Assembly: GCA_012064415.1 (NCBI GenBank)
Contig: SSNU01000029.1
Coordinates: 148,588 to 212,587 of the forward strand
DNA: 64,000 nucleotides
Source of the DNA: Gyrodactylus bullatarudis
Lineage: Eukaryota; Platyhelminthes; Monogenea; Gyrodactylidea; Gyrodactylidae
Direction: 5' to 3'
Shown here: positions 25,363-36,203 of the stretch, piece after piece
Position numbering within the stretch: the first letter of the stretch is position 1
Layout: every line of letters begins with the position of its first letter
The notes under the pieces: model-generated
The model's input: only the letters and a program-made list of their open reading frames with translations
What the model was told of the DNA's origin: nothing
The model's database searches: none
Translations under genes and position numbers: made by a program

Positions 25363-28300
25363 TCATAATTTTTCCTTGACTTTAAGATCATAGTTTTCTG
25401 ACATAATTCTGTTTCCTCCTGAAACTGCTTCGCAGTTGTAATAGCCTTGATCTGAGAAACTGACATTTTCAATTCTAATTGAGCTGATCACAGTTTTTCT
25501 ATCTGCACTGCAATCTTCAATTTTATTCTTGATGACAATTCTTCCAAGTCCAGGGTTATTCAAATAAGGAATTTGGTTGTCACCCTGCTTTTGGCCGTCC
25601 AGGCATCCCCAGTTGAACCTCCAAAGAACTGATGGTGCTGGCTTACCCGATACTCTACATTCAAGAGTTATAGTTGAGCCAACCTTTGCAATATATTCAG
25701 ATTCAACTTTTGAATTTATCTCTGGCATTGCTAGTATAAATAAAATGATTTTTTACTAATAATTCAAGAACATGCTGGTCAAGAAACTTACCACAATCAG
25801 TTTCATCTTCATTTCCTTCGCAATCTTTTTCTCCGTCACAAACGAAGCCTCTGGGTATTGTTTTGTCTCCACAGGCAAAAGTTGATGTATTTCTGGCTCC
25901 TGACAAGCATTCAACTGAAAAATAAATTTATCTATTAAAGCCAAATCAGATGATAAAATGTTCACTAACTTTTGCCACAGTCTGCTTCATCATAACCATT
26001 GCCACAGTCGGTCTCTCCATCACATTCCCAATTGAAATTGTAAAAGTCGACAGCTGGGGATTTGCCGTTATGGACTTCACAGCGACGAAGAATTGGATTG
26101 CATGCATCTAAAAAATGATTGCACAATAAGGTAATACAAAATTTTATTTTCCCTGAACAAAGTTCTATGCCTTAATCAAAAATTGATGTGTTAATCATTA
26201 AAAACACATTTTTGAAAATCAAAATGAAAATTTTTCATGTTCTGATATACAAAAATCCCATTTTCCCTAAAATCATCAAAATTTACCTAATTTCCTGGGA
26301 TTTTCTTCCGAAATGTGAAAAAACACTCAATTTTTGCTATAAGCCCTATTTTTTTCAAAATGCTGCAAAAACTATTCAAAAATCTCAATTTTAACCTTTC
26401 TCGTAGTGAAATTCATTGAATAATCTTGGCGCGTGTTCAAAAATTGTCTTGAATCGAGATAATCTTCAAAATGAGATTAAGGCTGAGAAAAGTTGAAAAA
26501 TTTGCCCTACTCTATTGCACACATAATTATTTTATAATACTATGAATTCTAACATCAAATTTTTATAGGGTTCATGAAATACTCAAAACAAAAATTAATT
26601 TATAATATTATTGATTTACCGCAGTTAAGTTCATCAGAGCCATCACTGCAATCTTCTTTGCCATCACAGAATTTGCCGAAATGGAGGCAGTCTCCATTTT
26701 TACATTTCCTTTCGCTAGGCTTGCATCCACCATCTTCAACAATCAAAGTTGAATATTCGATTACATCCTTGAAAAGAAAATTGCTTAAAATTACTCGCTG
26801 ATATTTGGGATTACCACTTACACCGTATTGACAAGCAATCTTATGGGTACCAGCTGTAGCTGGAGCAATTCCAAAAATACTTAACTCATCTGGTCCGATG
26901 ATGTTAGTTTGAACCGAGAGTGTTTTTGATGAGGCAGAAGCTTTTTTCATATCTATAGTTCCTATGTCATCAGATTCAGCTCTGCAGGAATATTCAAATC
27001 GGTCACCAGTCTTGACACGTACTTCTTTTGGCGTTAAAATTAAGTCTGAAATATCTGTGTTTCCTACAAATAAAAATTAAATTAAATTGTTTCTAATTTA
27101 ATTAATTTTATTTTAGTATTGAAGCGAAGAACTTTTTCCATGCGTTTGAAAATCATAGTAATTTCGAAAAAATGCGATTTTAGTTGGTTAGTAGATACAT
27201 GAATTTTTCTTTTAATTTGACAACTTACTGTGGAAATTAGTTAAATATTGAATAGAATTAGAACATATTATTATGAAAATTATTTTAGAAATATTCTGTT
27301 AATTTTAAATCTCCCAAACAGAGACAGAATTAGATTCTAGGGTATTTTAAAATCAGCTTGTAACTTGGTTTGTTTTAGTCGATAGCCCATTACATAATAA
27401 ATAATATATAACTCACTGTCAACAGTCCATGAATAATCATCTCCTGTAATAAAAGAAAGAAAAAATTAGTCTTGTGAATACAGTTTAATTATAATATTCC
27501 ATTACTTAGTTTTAAAGTGGCACTTGATACCAAACGCTCCCCGTCAGACATAACCAGCTCACACTCATAGATACCAACATCTTCTAGAGTCATTGCTTTC
27601 TCATAAATACTAGATTTTTCAAGGGTTGCGATTAATCCAGGATCTATCCTTGTCCTAATTTGATTCTCTGAGATATGATACCAGTCTATATTTGTTCCAA
27701 ACGAAGGACCATTATCGCTTAGTGAACAATGAAATGTGAATATCTCTCCTGGATTTCTTGTGGAAATTTTTGGCGCGATTGTGAGCACTTCTAGATCTAG
27801 TTTTAGAAAAATTGTTTACAAACCAGAAATTTTTATCAAAATTGAAATAATCTCACTTAAAACTTTGACATTTGCATATCTTTCCATGATTCTTCCGTCT
27901 TTCTCGTAGCGACACATGTAAGTTCCCTGATATTTATAGTCCATATTTTTGATTACGAGAATTGTTGCTGACCCAATTGCAGTTATTTTAAGATTACCAT
28001 TTGATGACTTGAAGAAGTCCTCATTCATTTCAATATTATTGAATGTCCATGGTGTAGTAACAATGCTTCCCGTGTTATGATCACAATGAATTTCAATTCT
28101 TCCATTATAGGGTACTTTGAAATTTGCCCCAGGATACTCCAACATGGCTATAAATAGTCATAAAAGGATGATGATTTTTGATTTTATTTATCATCGTCAT
28201 GCCAGAAACTTGAAAAAAAATAAAAATAGGAAATCAAAAGCCAAGAATGATTGCATGAAAAAGTGAAAATTGGATGATTTGGAAACTTACATTTCTCATC

Positions 28301-29471
28301 AACTGAAAAATTGTTAGAGTTTTATGAAATTTTCACTGGTGACTTTTTGAGAAAAACGCACCTCCTTCATTGCTTGAAACAGAAATATCATTTCTCAAAT
28401 TGAAGTGAGATTTGAACACTCTTTCCCTAAAGTTTTGGTCAATCAATTTTACGTGACAATGATAAGTACCCAGAGAATCTTGATTTATTTCAGGTATCAA
28501 GAATTTGTTATCTGTCGATAACTTTTTGTCATCTTTTATCCAAGAATATTCAATCCTTTGATTTGACCTCAGACTTGGTTGAAATACGGTGTTGAGTTGA
28601 ACCCCTCGATTACTTATGAAAACAGGAACAATTGTAAAATTATAGAAAGGTTCTGTAACTGTACTCTGAACTGGTTTAACTGGGGAATTGTAGGTTAAAC
28701 CGGCTCTTATTAGCTTTCCTGATCTAAACAGTACTTCACAAACAAATGGACCATTGTTTATTATATCTGATTTCTAGAAAAAAAAAGTTTTATCGCAATG
28801 TTCACAATTAATATATAAAGTTTTTCTCGACGAATCTAGGAATTTATGATTTTTACAAAAATCTTATTTTTCAAAAAAAGTCTGCTTCCTATTTTTTGAG
28901 CATTCTTGCTGCTTGAAAATTAATAAGATCAGTTAAAATTGAAGGTTCTTTAAAAATTAAAATTTTTTTTCTATTAGTGAGAAAAAGGATATTTTTGTAA
29001 AAATCATAAATTCCCAAATTCATTGAGAATTTATTAAAAATTGACTCACAGTAACAATGGTATTTGGAAAATTTGAAATAAAACTGCCATCTCTTCGCTT
29101 CCATTGGAATTTCAACTCATTTATATTTCTCGGATTTTCATTGAACGAGCAGATGATGCTCAACTTTTTGTCATTCAGACTTTTAGCATATGTTGACAAT
29201 TGAAGGTCTTCATCTTATTTTTTAGTTTCATTGGTTTTAGTAACTTTGATTGGTTAGTAAAAAGGAAAATGAAAAAAACATGCCCAAATTGCATTCGTAT
29301 CATGAAAAAATTTCAAAATAAAAATGAGTCCTCCACCACAACTCACCACCACTTATGGAATAATCAATTTCATCCTCTAAAATGATAAATGAATGATTGC
29401 CTCTTACGTGCTCTTACAAACTGCAAAGCGACTAATAGAATTACAACAATGGTTATTTTCATTGACATCAT
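25363..29471 (-). CDS. Gene A: secreted Ig/LDLa protein, perlecan-like modules, 783 aa
   Basis: Twelve exons, in order of transcription: 29418-29471, 29347-29374, 29050-29213, 28362-28773, 28291-28302, 27857-28147, 27506-27796, 27417-27443, 26620-27063, 25970-26107, 25792-25914, 25363-25730. All are GT-AG, phases agree, total 784 codons. Exon 1 encodes a signal peptide (MMSMKITIVVILLVALQF). Four Ig-like domains follow, with Cys-Trp-YxC patterns. A divergent region (exon 9) leads into three LDLa modules at about residues 537-661; the first ends CDGKEDCSDGSDELNC. The last exon is an Ig domain with VLWRFNWGC and YYNCEA, the type next to the LDLa modules in perlecan. There is no transmembrane segment, so secretion to matrix or haemolymph is likely. 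The start of exon 7 could be 5 codons shorter. It is a paralogue of genes B and C. Confidence 0.82.
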
Positions 29472-30700
29472 AATTGTGCTTGAAGGAAAATAGTGTAACT
29501 CTTCCTCTCTCAATAATTTCAACTATTATTATATTGGATTAGTGAACCAATCGAATATGAATGAACATTGAAATATTGAGACAATAACCCAAGAATGTAT
29601 TGTGACAATGCATATACCTTCTTTGTCAGTCATCGGGATGTATTCTTTTGTTTAGTTTATCAGTCTACCATCCATGCAAATTCTATATTCCTTTCAAAAC
29701 TTTTTATACATTTTTTCTCTCTTTCCGTTATTTATATATTACAATCCTATTCTTTTGTTCAACTTTATTTGCAAAATCATAAAATTTTAGTTTAACCAAC
29801 AGAGAAAAGTGAAACCCTGTTAAAGTGGAAGAGGAAGAAATAGATTGAATACTATCAATGAATAGTGTGAACATTTCACGGATGAAATTTGATTTTTATT
29901 GCCTAATCATTAATTTAGATTTTCTTTATTATCTTTATTATACTTTATAAATTTTTATTTTCCATTGAAAATGTCTAAATTTATTGTTTTCAAAAGTCAA
30001 GACAAGAAGATTATTTAGATAATCTAAAACTACTCATATTTTGTTGATCTCATACAAGATTTTACTCAGCAAAGTATGGTGGAATGATTTTGAAATATCA
30101 AAAAGATTATTTAAACAACAGGCGGTTTTATTAGTTTCACGAAATTTTATCAATTACAGATGAACATGATAGAACAATGAATTTCACGATTATACTTCTT
30201 TTTACGAAACAATCCCTATTTTCCATGTAAAAAAAGTAAGAACTCATTTGATTCAAGATTCGCTGGTGAGAAATCATTCAAAATTGGGTGGCGATTCGAA
30301 AAATTTAGTGCTCTTAAACATGAATAACATAGAAGAGAAGTCTTTTCGACACATACTAATTTCAAGCTTGAATTCGATATTAATATTTTGTAAATTATTA
30401 ATTAATTCCGAGAAATTTTCCATTAAACTCGTTTGTAGTTTAAGAAAATTAATTTAAATAAAAATTATGATCAAAATCTCGGAGCTTGATATCCTATAAT
30501 ATCTAAAATTTATTATAATATAAGATGCGTTTAAATTATTTTTTTTATTAGCCAATCGGAAAAATTTTATGTTCTAAAATGCCAACATAATATATAATGC
30601 ATTTAATTAGCATTCACTGATACAATAGAATAAATTTGTAATAAATTACATCATTACAAGATCTAAATGACTTAATTTCCTTCTAATGAATAGTGCAGCA
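29472..30700. other. Intergenic region upstream of gene A
   Basis: AT-rich spacer holding the presumed promoter of gene A; an AATATAATAATAG stretch about 70-80 bases upstream of its ATG is a weak TATA candidate. I see no coding exon or clear repeat up to the foldback unit at 30712. Confidence 0.4.
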
Positions 30701-30711
30701 CCTATACTTAC

Positions 30712-31066
30712 AAAGGTTACTAGAAATATTTCGTTCTGGGTGCTTAGGTAATGGATTAATCCATGTCGCTGAATAGCTTACTAATAGATCCCACCGAGAC
30801 TGGCACGAAAGAAACTAACAATGCATTTACAAATAAATTAAGTCCTCTTTTGGACTCGTCAGTATGCAACAACCTGGGATTTGAACCTCTCGTATTGTAT
30901 ACCAAAGCTCAATCCACTCGTCCAACATCCCATGCAACTCGGATTATTTCCATATACTCTGGCGTACCTCTAAGGTTTTCTAGCTATTTCAGCGAAATGG
31001 GCTATTCCATTACCAAATAAGACGTTTCTGTAGGATATATTACCTAAGCACCTAGAACGAAATATT
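30712..31066. mobile_element. Foldback unit enclosing a tRNA-like sequence
   Basis: The left end (AAATATTTCGTTCTGGGTGCTTAGGTAAT, 30723-30751) is mirrored at 31040-31066 (ATTACCTAAGCACCTAGAAC, then GAAATATTT). The enclosed 290 bases hold A-box-like and B-box-like motifs on the minus strand. It abuts the 5'-truncated Penelope element and could be its terminal repeat or an independent SINE/MITE composite. Confidence 0.5.
30868..30933 (-). ncRNA. tRNA-derived SINE head or tRNA pseudogene
   Basis: The minus strand reads TTGGACGAGTGGATTGAG (similar to an A box of Leu/Ser-type tRNAs) followed about 35 nt later by GAGGTTCAAATCCC, which fits the B-box consensus GGTTCRANYCC. The stem pairing is too poor for a functional tRNA. 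A Pol III promoter of a SINE is the most likely reading. Confidence 0.45.
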
Positions 31067-31070
31067 TCAA

Positions 31071-33480
31071 TGGTTGGCCGACGTTTTGAAACCATTGAGA
31101 GATCATCTATGTCCACATTCGGTTGTTAATGTTTATGATTTCCTTTCCAGACTCAGAAACAAAAATCTGTTCACTGGCCAGATGGTATCCTTTGACGTAT
31201 CGTCCCTCTTGACCAACGTTCCCCTCAAAGAAACTATTTTTTTTGTGTTAGAAATCAGTTCTGTATTTAAAGGAAATTCAAGATAAAATATGTACAAAAA
31301 TAAATAAAGTCTGTAAAATAAAATAATGAATAATTAAAATCTTGGAGTCTTTGTAGATGAATATGATAAATTGAATCTGAAAATTTAAATCGAAAATTAT
31401 TCTGGTGGCAACTCAATAATGAAGATCTGGATACAAAAGTGTTTTAGTATAGTCAATTTCAGATCTTATGTGGGTCATAATGCATTTAATTGAATATAGA
31501 TTAGTGCAATTTGATAAGTCATATTTTAAATTTAGATAGTTGTAAAAGGCAAGAAGATAATTATTTTTAAACGATGCATTTCTCAGGTTATAGGATTGTT
31601 CTATTTTAATCGAATGCTCGCTGAATTGTTTAACAATAAAAGCATATCTGCGGACCCATAATGGATTAAGACCCGACGATGAGATGCGGGCATTGTATGA
31701 GTTTAAGTCAGGGAAAATTGCATATAGAAAATCACTTTGGATTCTCTCGATTACTCTTGCTTGGTCATTGGTTAAATTAATAAGCAATGGTGAGATGTAG
31801 TCCAAATGGGATAGTACCAATGATTTAAACGCTTTAATTCTTAAATTAGGGGTTTTAGCAAATTTCAGGATTGCGAATATCATAGATTTTATTTTAGGGA
31901 TATTTGAAAGAGGATTGATTTTTAATTTTGAATTTAAACCGAAACCTAGATCTGAAGTGAAGGAGACAATTTCTCCAGGAAGTAGAAGCGATTCAAGGAG
32001 GGTTGCAGGGAGACCAGCTGGGAGCATTATTTTGCATTTATCTCTATTAATATAGAGCCCCATGGCCTCGTGTGAATCTTTAAGAAGAGAGAAATTATGG
32101 TTTATTTTAATAATGTCAAGGGAATTTGTCACCTTGAAAACGAACTTTAAGTCGTCTGTGTATTTAAAGAGGGCACCCTCTATACCCTCTGGAAGCTGAA
32201 TATCAGCGAAGCAAAGATTAAAGAGAAGAGGACCGAACGTGGAACCTTGAGGGACTCCAGAGTGTATTTCTTCCAAGTTACTAGTGGTGTTGTTAAATTT
32301 GACATATTGTATTCGATTACAAAGAAAATACATTGTTAAATTAATAATATGAGGGTCTATTGAGTGATCTAATAGTTTTTTCTTAATATACGAGAATTTG
32401 AGTCTATCAAATGCTTTAGATATGTCCAGGTAATGAATAATAATAAAATTTCCTTGACTTCATACGAATGAAACTCTCTGAGCACCCCGAATTAATCAAG
32501 AGTGAGGATCCTTCAACCATTCCAATGACAGCTGATGAGATTTGCTCCCTCATTTTCATGACGGTCCAAAACACAGACTTCAAATTTGATGGATCTTATT
32601 TCCGGCAGAAAGACGGTGTCGCTATGGGAACTCCCTTGGGTCCGATCTTGGCTGATATATTCCTGGCGTCTATAGAATCAACTAAGATGACTAGTGCAAT
32701 CAGTGAGGCCCACCTATATTTACGCTACGTTGATGATACATTCCTCTTGTTGAAAGAAGAACAAAATCCAGCTGAATTACTATCAGAACTTAACTAAATG
32801 CATCCCAGATTGAAGTTCACGATGGAGAGAGAAGCCAATAACACACTGAACTTCCTCGAGGCTTCCATTGAAAAATGCCCAAGCACCGAAAGCTTCATCT
32901 CAAGGATATACAGAAAACCTGGTATCCCTATGCAGTACATGCCTTACACCAGTTTTATTCCCATTGAAACCAAAAGAGGCCTTGTGAGAAGCGAATTCTT
33001 GAAGATCTACCGTGTAGTTTCAACCCATCTTCAGGAAGAAGTACGGAAAAAGGTCTTCGCGAAATTTGAACAATGTGGTTACCCAAAAGAATTCATCAGA
33101 AAACACGCCCGAATAAAAGAGAAAGACAAGATGCTTGATGATTCTAATCCATTAGCTCAAGAGAAAAGGTGTAGTGTATGAGTTCAAATGTTCAATCCTA
33201 CATCGGCATGACAATAAGACCAGTATCAGCGAGGATCAAAGAGCACCTTACTCCTGGTAATGACCGCTCGTCCATCCAAGAGCATATCCGGCAAACCAAA
33301 CACTCGGAAGGGATAGAAAACTTCAAGATACGCTACACAGTGGACTCTAAGCTCAGTAAACCACGCTTACAGAAGGTTCTGGAGATAGCAGAGGCCAACA
33401 GATTTACATTTTATTTTGTATGCATTTTTTATATATTTATATTTTCTTTCAAAAATAAATTTGTCTAACAAAAAAAACTA
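31071..33480 (+). pseudogene. Penelope-like retroelement, broken, with GIY-YIG endonuclease
   Basis: The plus strand encodes pieces of a Penelope-type polyprotein. 31074-31238 reads FDVSSLLTNVPLKET (RT motif A region). 32457-32797 has KDGVAMGTPLGPILADIF and YVDDTFLL (RT motifs B and C). 32798-33176 has the RT thumb/linker with RKPGIPMQYM. 33150-33410 carries GVVYEFKC followed by YIGMTIRPVSARIKEHL, the GIY-YIG nuclease core. It is 5' truncated, split by a LINE insertion at 31239-32456, has an in-frame stop at 32795 and a frameshift between GVVY and YIG. Not functional. Confidence 0.8.
31239..32456 (-). pseudogene. 5'-truncated LINE fragment inserted in the Penelope element
   Basis: The minus strand starts inside an RT domain (DISKAFDRLKFSYIKKKL near 32430) and continues to the stop at 31413. 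GVPQGSTFGPLLFNL and a YTDDLKF catalytic box are visible, followed by a Jockey/CR1-style C-terminal region. The 3' end faces 31240, with an AT-rich tail. The flanking Penelope frames join cleanly as KETI-DFIRM, so the insertion is precise. The reading frame itself (306 codons from Met) is open. Confidence 0.75.
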
Positions 33481-33539
33481 GTCAACGAAGAGTTATTGTA
33501 TTATTATTGTGAAGATATTAGGTAGAAAGTTAGGTTTTA

Positions 33540-35200
33540 CAGGAGTAAATTTCCACAAGAGGAAAGCATAGAAGAAGAGTACCATCCGGTGTCCAGACAA
33601 TAGATGCATTCCTCACTGCCCCTAAGAGATGAACACACTCTACTCCCATTTGTCAGAACTAGTTGAATGATTGCTATTGGCCTTTATTATTATGTTCTCT
33701 AATTTTTCATGTATATAAATATATTAAGTCGGTCAGAACTGGCGAAAATAAAGCTTTATTCACCAATCAACTTTCGTTCGTTCTTAAAACTAGCATGACT
33801 TCTAGTCAGCAACCTCCAAATATTTTCGAGGAAATCAGGCAAGACTCCTCCATATCACGGAAAAGGAATTTGTCGGTTTCACTCAATCAACAAAAACGAA
33901 GAGGGAAACAGAGGGAAAGAACACCATCCGGCACTCGGACATGAATTCTTCACATTCCTCTCATCTCATTTGTCGCGAACGGTTGAGTGAATGCTATTGA
34001 CCAGATTTTATTATTTTATTATTTTCCCTAAATTTTCATACAAAAAAAAGAAAGTAATCTGCTGGAATTGAAAATTCCTCAAATATCACTATTATATTCA
34101 TGAGAAACATAAAATAAAGCTTCGTTAGGAGTTGAGTAAACTTTTAACTAGTTTTGATAGAGTTCTGCAGTTCTGTTATTCTCTCTTCATGAAAAAATTT
34201 TGACGACAGAGGCTCAAAACCAGAAATAATTCATTACTACAACTCAACTAAGGGAGGTTGTGCGAAATTTATCACCTTTACGAGGGATGAAAAGATGATC
34301 ATTAGCGCTTTTTTGGAACATAATCGATAAAGCAGTCTACATTTCCTGTGTCTTTTATTGTTTGAAAAATCCAATTTTCCTGAAAGAGAAGATAGAAAGT
34401 GCTCGCGGAAGATTTCTAAAGAATCTATGCAGCAATCTGATGGAGAAGACTTCTGATAAAATACAAGCAGACATGTCGTTCACAATATCTATTTCCAAAA
34501 GACAAAAATCTTCAGTCAAGAACAAGAGATGTCCCTATTGTTCAGAGGAGAAAGATCGTAAAGAACATTAAATTATTCGCAATGATTGTTAATGAAAAAT
34601 ATACCGAATAAATTACTTCATTATTTAAATTTAATTTGGGTTAAAAAAACAAATTTTGTCATGCATATCGTGTATGTGATTTTTTTTGATTTTCCGTATT
34701 TGTGGAGTGTAGAACTACACTTCTATTCATTTGTGTATATTATAAAAATCAATCCCCCTCCCCAATATACGATACCATTCTGATCAGAATTTAATTCTCT
34801 ATAGATTGATCTGAAAATCTCAAGTTTTTCTAAATTTTTAGACAAAATTTTATACCAGGACCCTAATAGACCTACTTCAACGTACGATGACAAGTTATTT
34901 ATTGAAAAACTGTGCACAATATATGCACAGATGTACACAAATTAATGGAGGTGGAGTTTTACACTCCACAAATACGGTTCTCACCTGTGTATTGTTCTTG
35001 ACGAAAAAGTGCTATTGGTTAGACCTAGAATTTCTCAATAATATTTCATACAGTAATAAACATCGATAATCAGTGTTTGGTCAGAATAGAACTGACAAAG
35101 ATAAAACTTTATTCTCCAAAAACAACATCCTTCGTTCCAGCATGAATTCAGATTAGCAACCCAAAAATGTCTTTAAGAATATCAGGCAACTTGTGACTTC
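33540..35200. repeat. Degenerate repeated units, possibly old LTR sequences
   Basis: A motif block TCGGTCAGAACTGGCGAAAA with AATAAAGCTTTATTC (33727-33760) recurs as TTGGTCAGAATAGAACTGAC with AAAACTTTATTC at about 35078-35115. Both are followed by similar GCATGA, CAGCAACC and ATCAGGCAA blocks. A second block around TGATTGCTATTGGCCTTTATTATT (33665-33690) recurs at 33990-34015. The pattern suggests two or three partial copies of one long repeat. No recognisable protein is present. Confidence 0.45.
34694..34977. mobile_element. MITE with CCGTATTTGTGGAGTGTA terminal repeats
   Basis: Eighteen terminal bases (CCGTATTTGTGGAGTGTA) are repeated in inverse orientation at 34960-34977, and partial complementarity continues inward. 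The element is 284 bp and non-coding, and it lies between the repeat units described for 33540-35200. Confidence 0.7.
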
Positions 35201-35229
35201 CAATAAAATAAATTATTTTCACAAATATA

Positions 35230-36203
35230 AAAGTTCTGATCGGATAGAACGTTTTTTTGTTCGGAAATATTTTGGATCAAATTTTTGCGTAATTTTTTCT
35301 ATGCAACGAGAGTATTAGTACGAGAATAAAGAGAAAAAGAATAAACCTAAAAAAATAACTTTGCATGTTTATCTTAGAATGGTTTTAATCTTAAATAGTA
35401 AAAGATTAAACAGTTCTATAGATAAAATATTTTATAAATGCCTGTTATTTGATTAATTTTAGTTTACTTCTTACAAAAAATCCATTATATTAATTATCTT
35501 ATCCATAAAAATTATAATTATAATTATTGTATAAAATCCATGCCTGCCAATAAAAAAATACCCGGAGGAAAATTAATATGTTTCGAACGAAATATTTATT
35601 CTTAATAGATTTATTACTAAGGGAAAGTAATACAGTATCGGGCATAAAATTAGAATTGAAAAATAAACCTCAACTTGATGAGTGGAAAAAAATAAGCGAC
35701 TGACAATTTTCATTTTTATGAAAATATCACAATTCTTCTTGCAGACCTTATAATAAATATCTTTTACAACAGATTATTTTGTTGACTTTGACTCAACCGT
35801 TGAATTAGAGGATAGTTGCCCCCATTTTATTGCTCTCTAAATAAAACTTGGAATCGTGTTAATCTTTTTATCATCAAGGCCTATTAAAATGCCCCTAGTC
35901 TCTTTGTAAAAAAAATTACTGCGAAACAAGACCAGGCAAAATATTCTGTTGACTAGCCGATTCAACAACTTTGTTTGAATAAATTGACAATGGCTAATAT
36001 CTCCACTGATTAATTTGAATTTTGTTTGAAAAGGAAACTCATAAAAATGGCTGAGAAAAAATTTCATTATTAGAAGCTCTTGTATTTTTAAGAAATTTTT
36101 TTAAATTTTTTAAATATATTTTATTATATTCATAAATTCTTAAACATTTAATTAATAATTATAAGTTTAAAGTAACTCATTAAATAAACATCTTTGATTT
36201 TCT
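35230..36203. other. Intergenic region downstream of gene B
   Basis: AT-rich sequence containing the 3' flank of gene B. I see no coding exon, RNA or clear repeat. Confidence 0.4.

Noticed and set aside
30763..31020. 85-codon plus-strand frame
   Set aside because: It lies inside the foldback unit with the tRNA-like core on the other strand; no protein signal.
35837..36067. 76-codon minus-strand frame downstream of gene B
   Set aside because: No domain, no splice context, composition like surrounding non-coding DNA.
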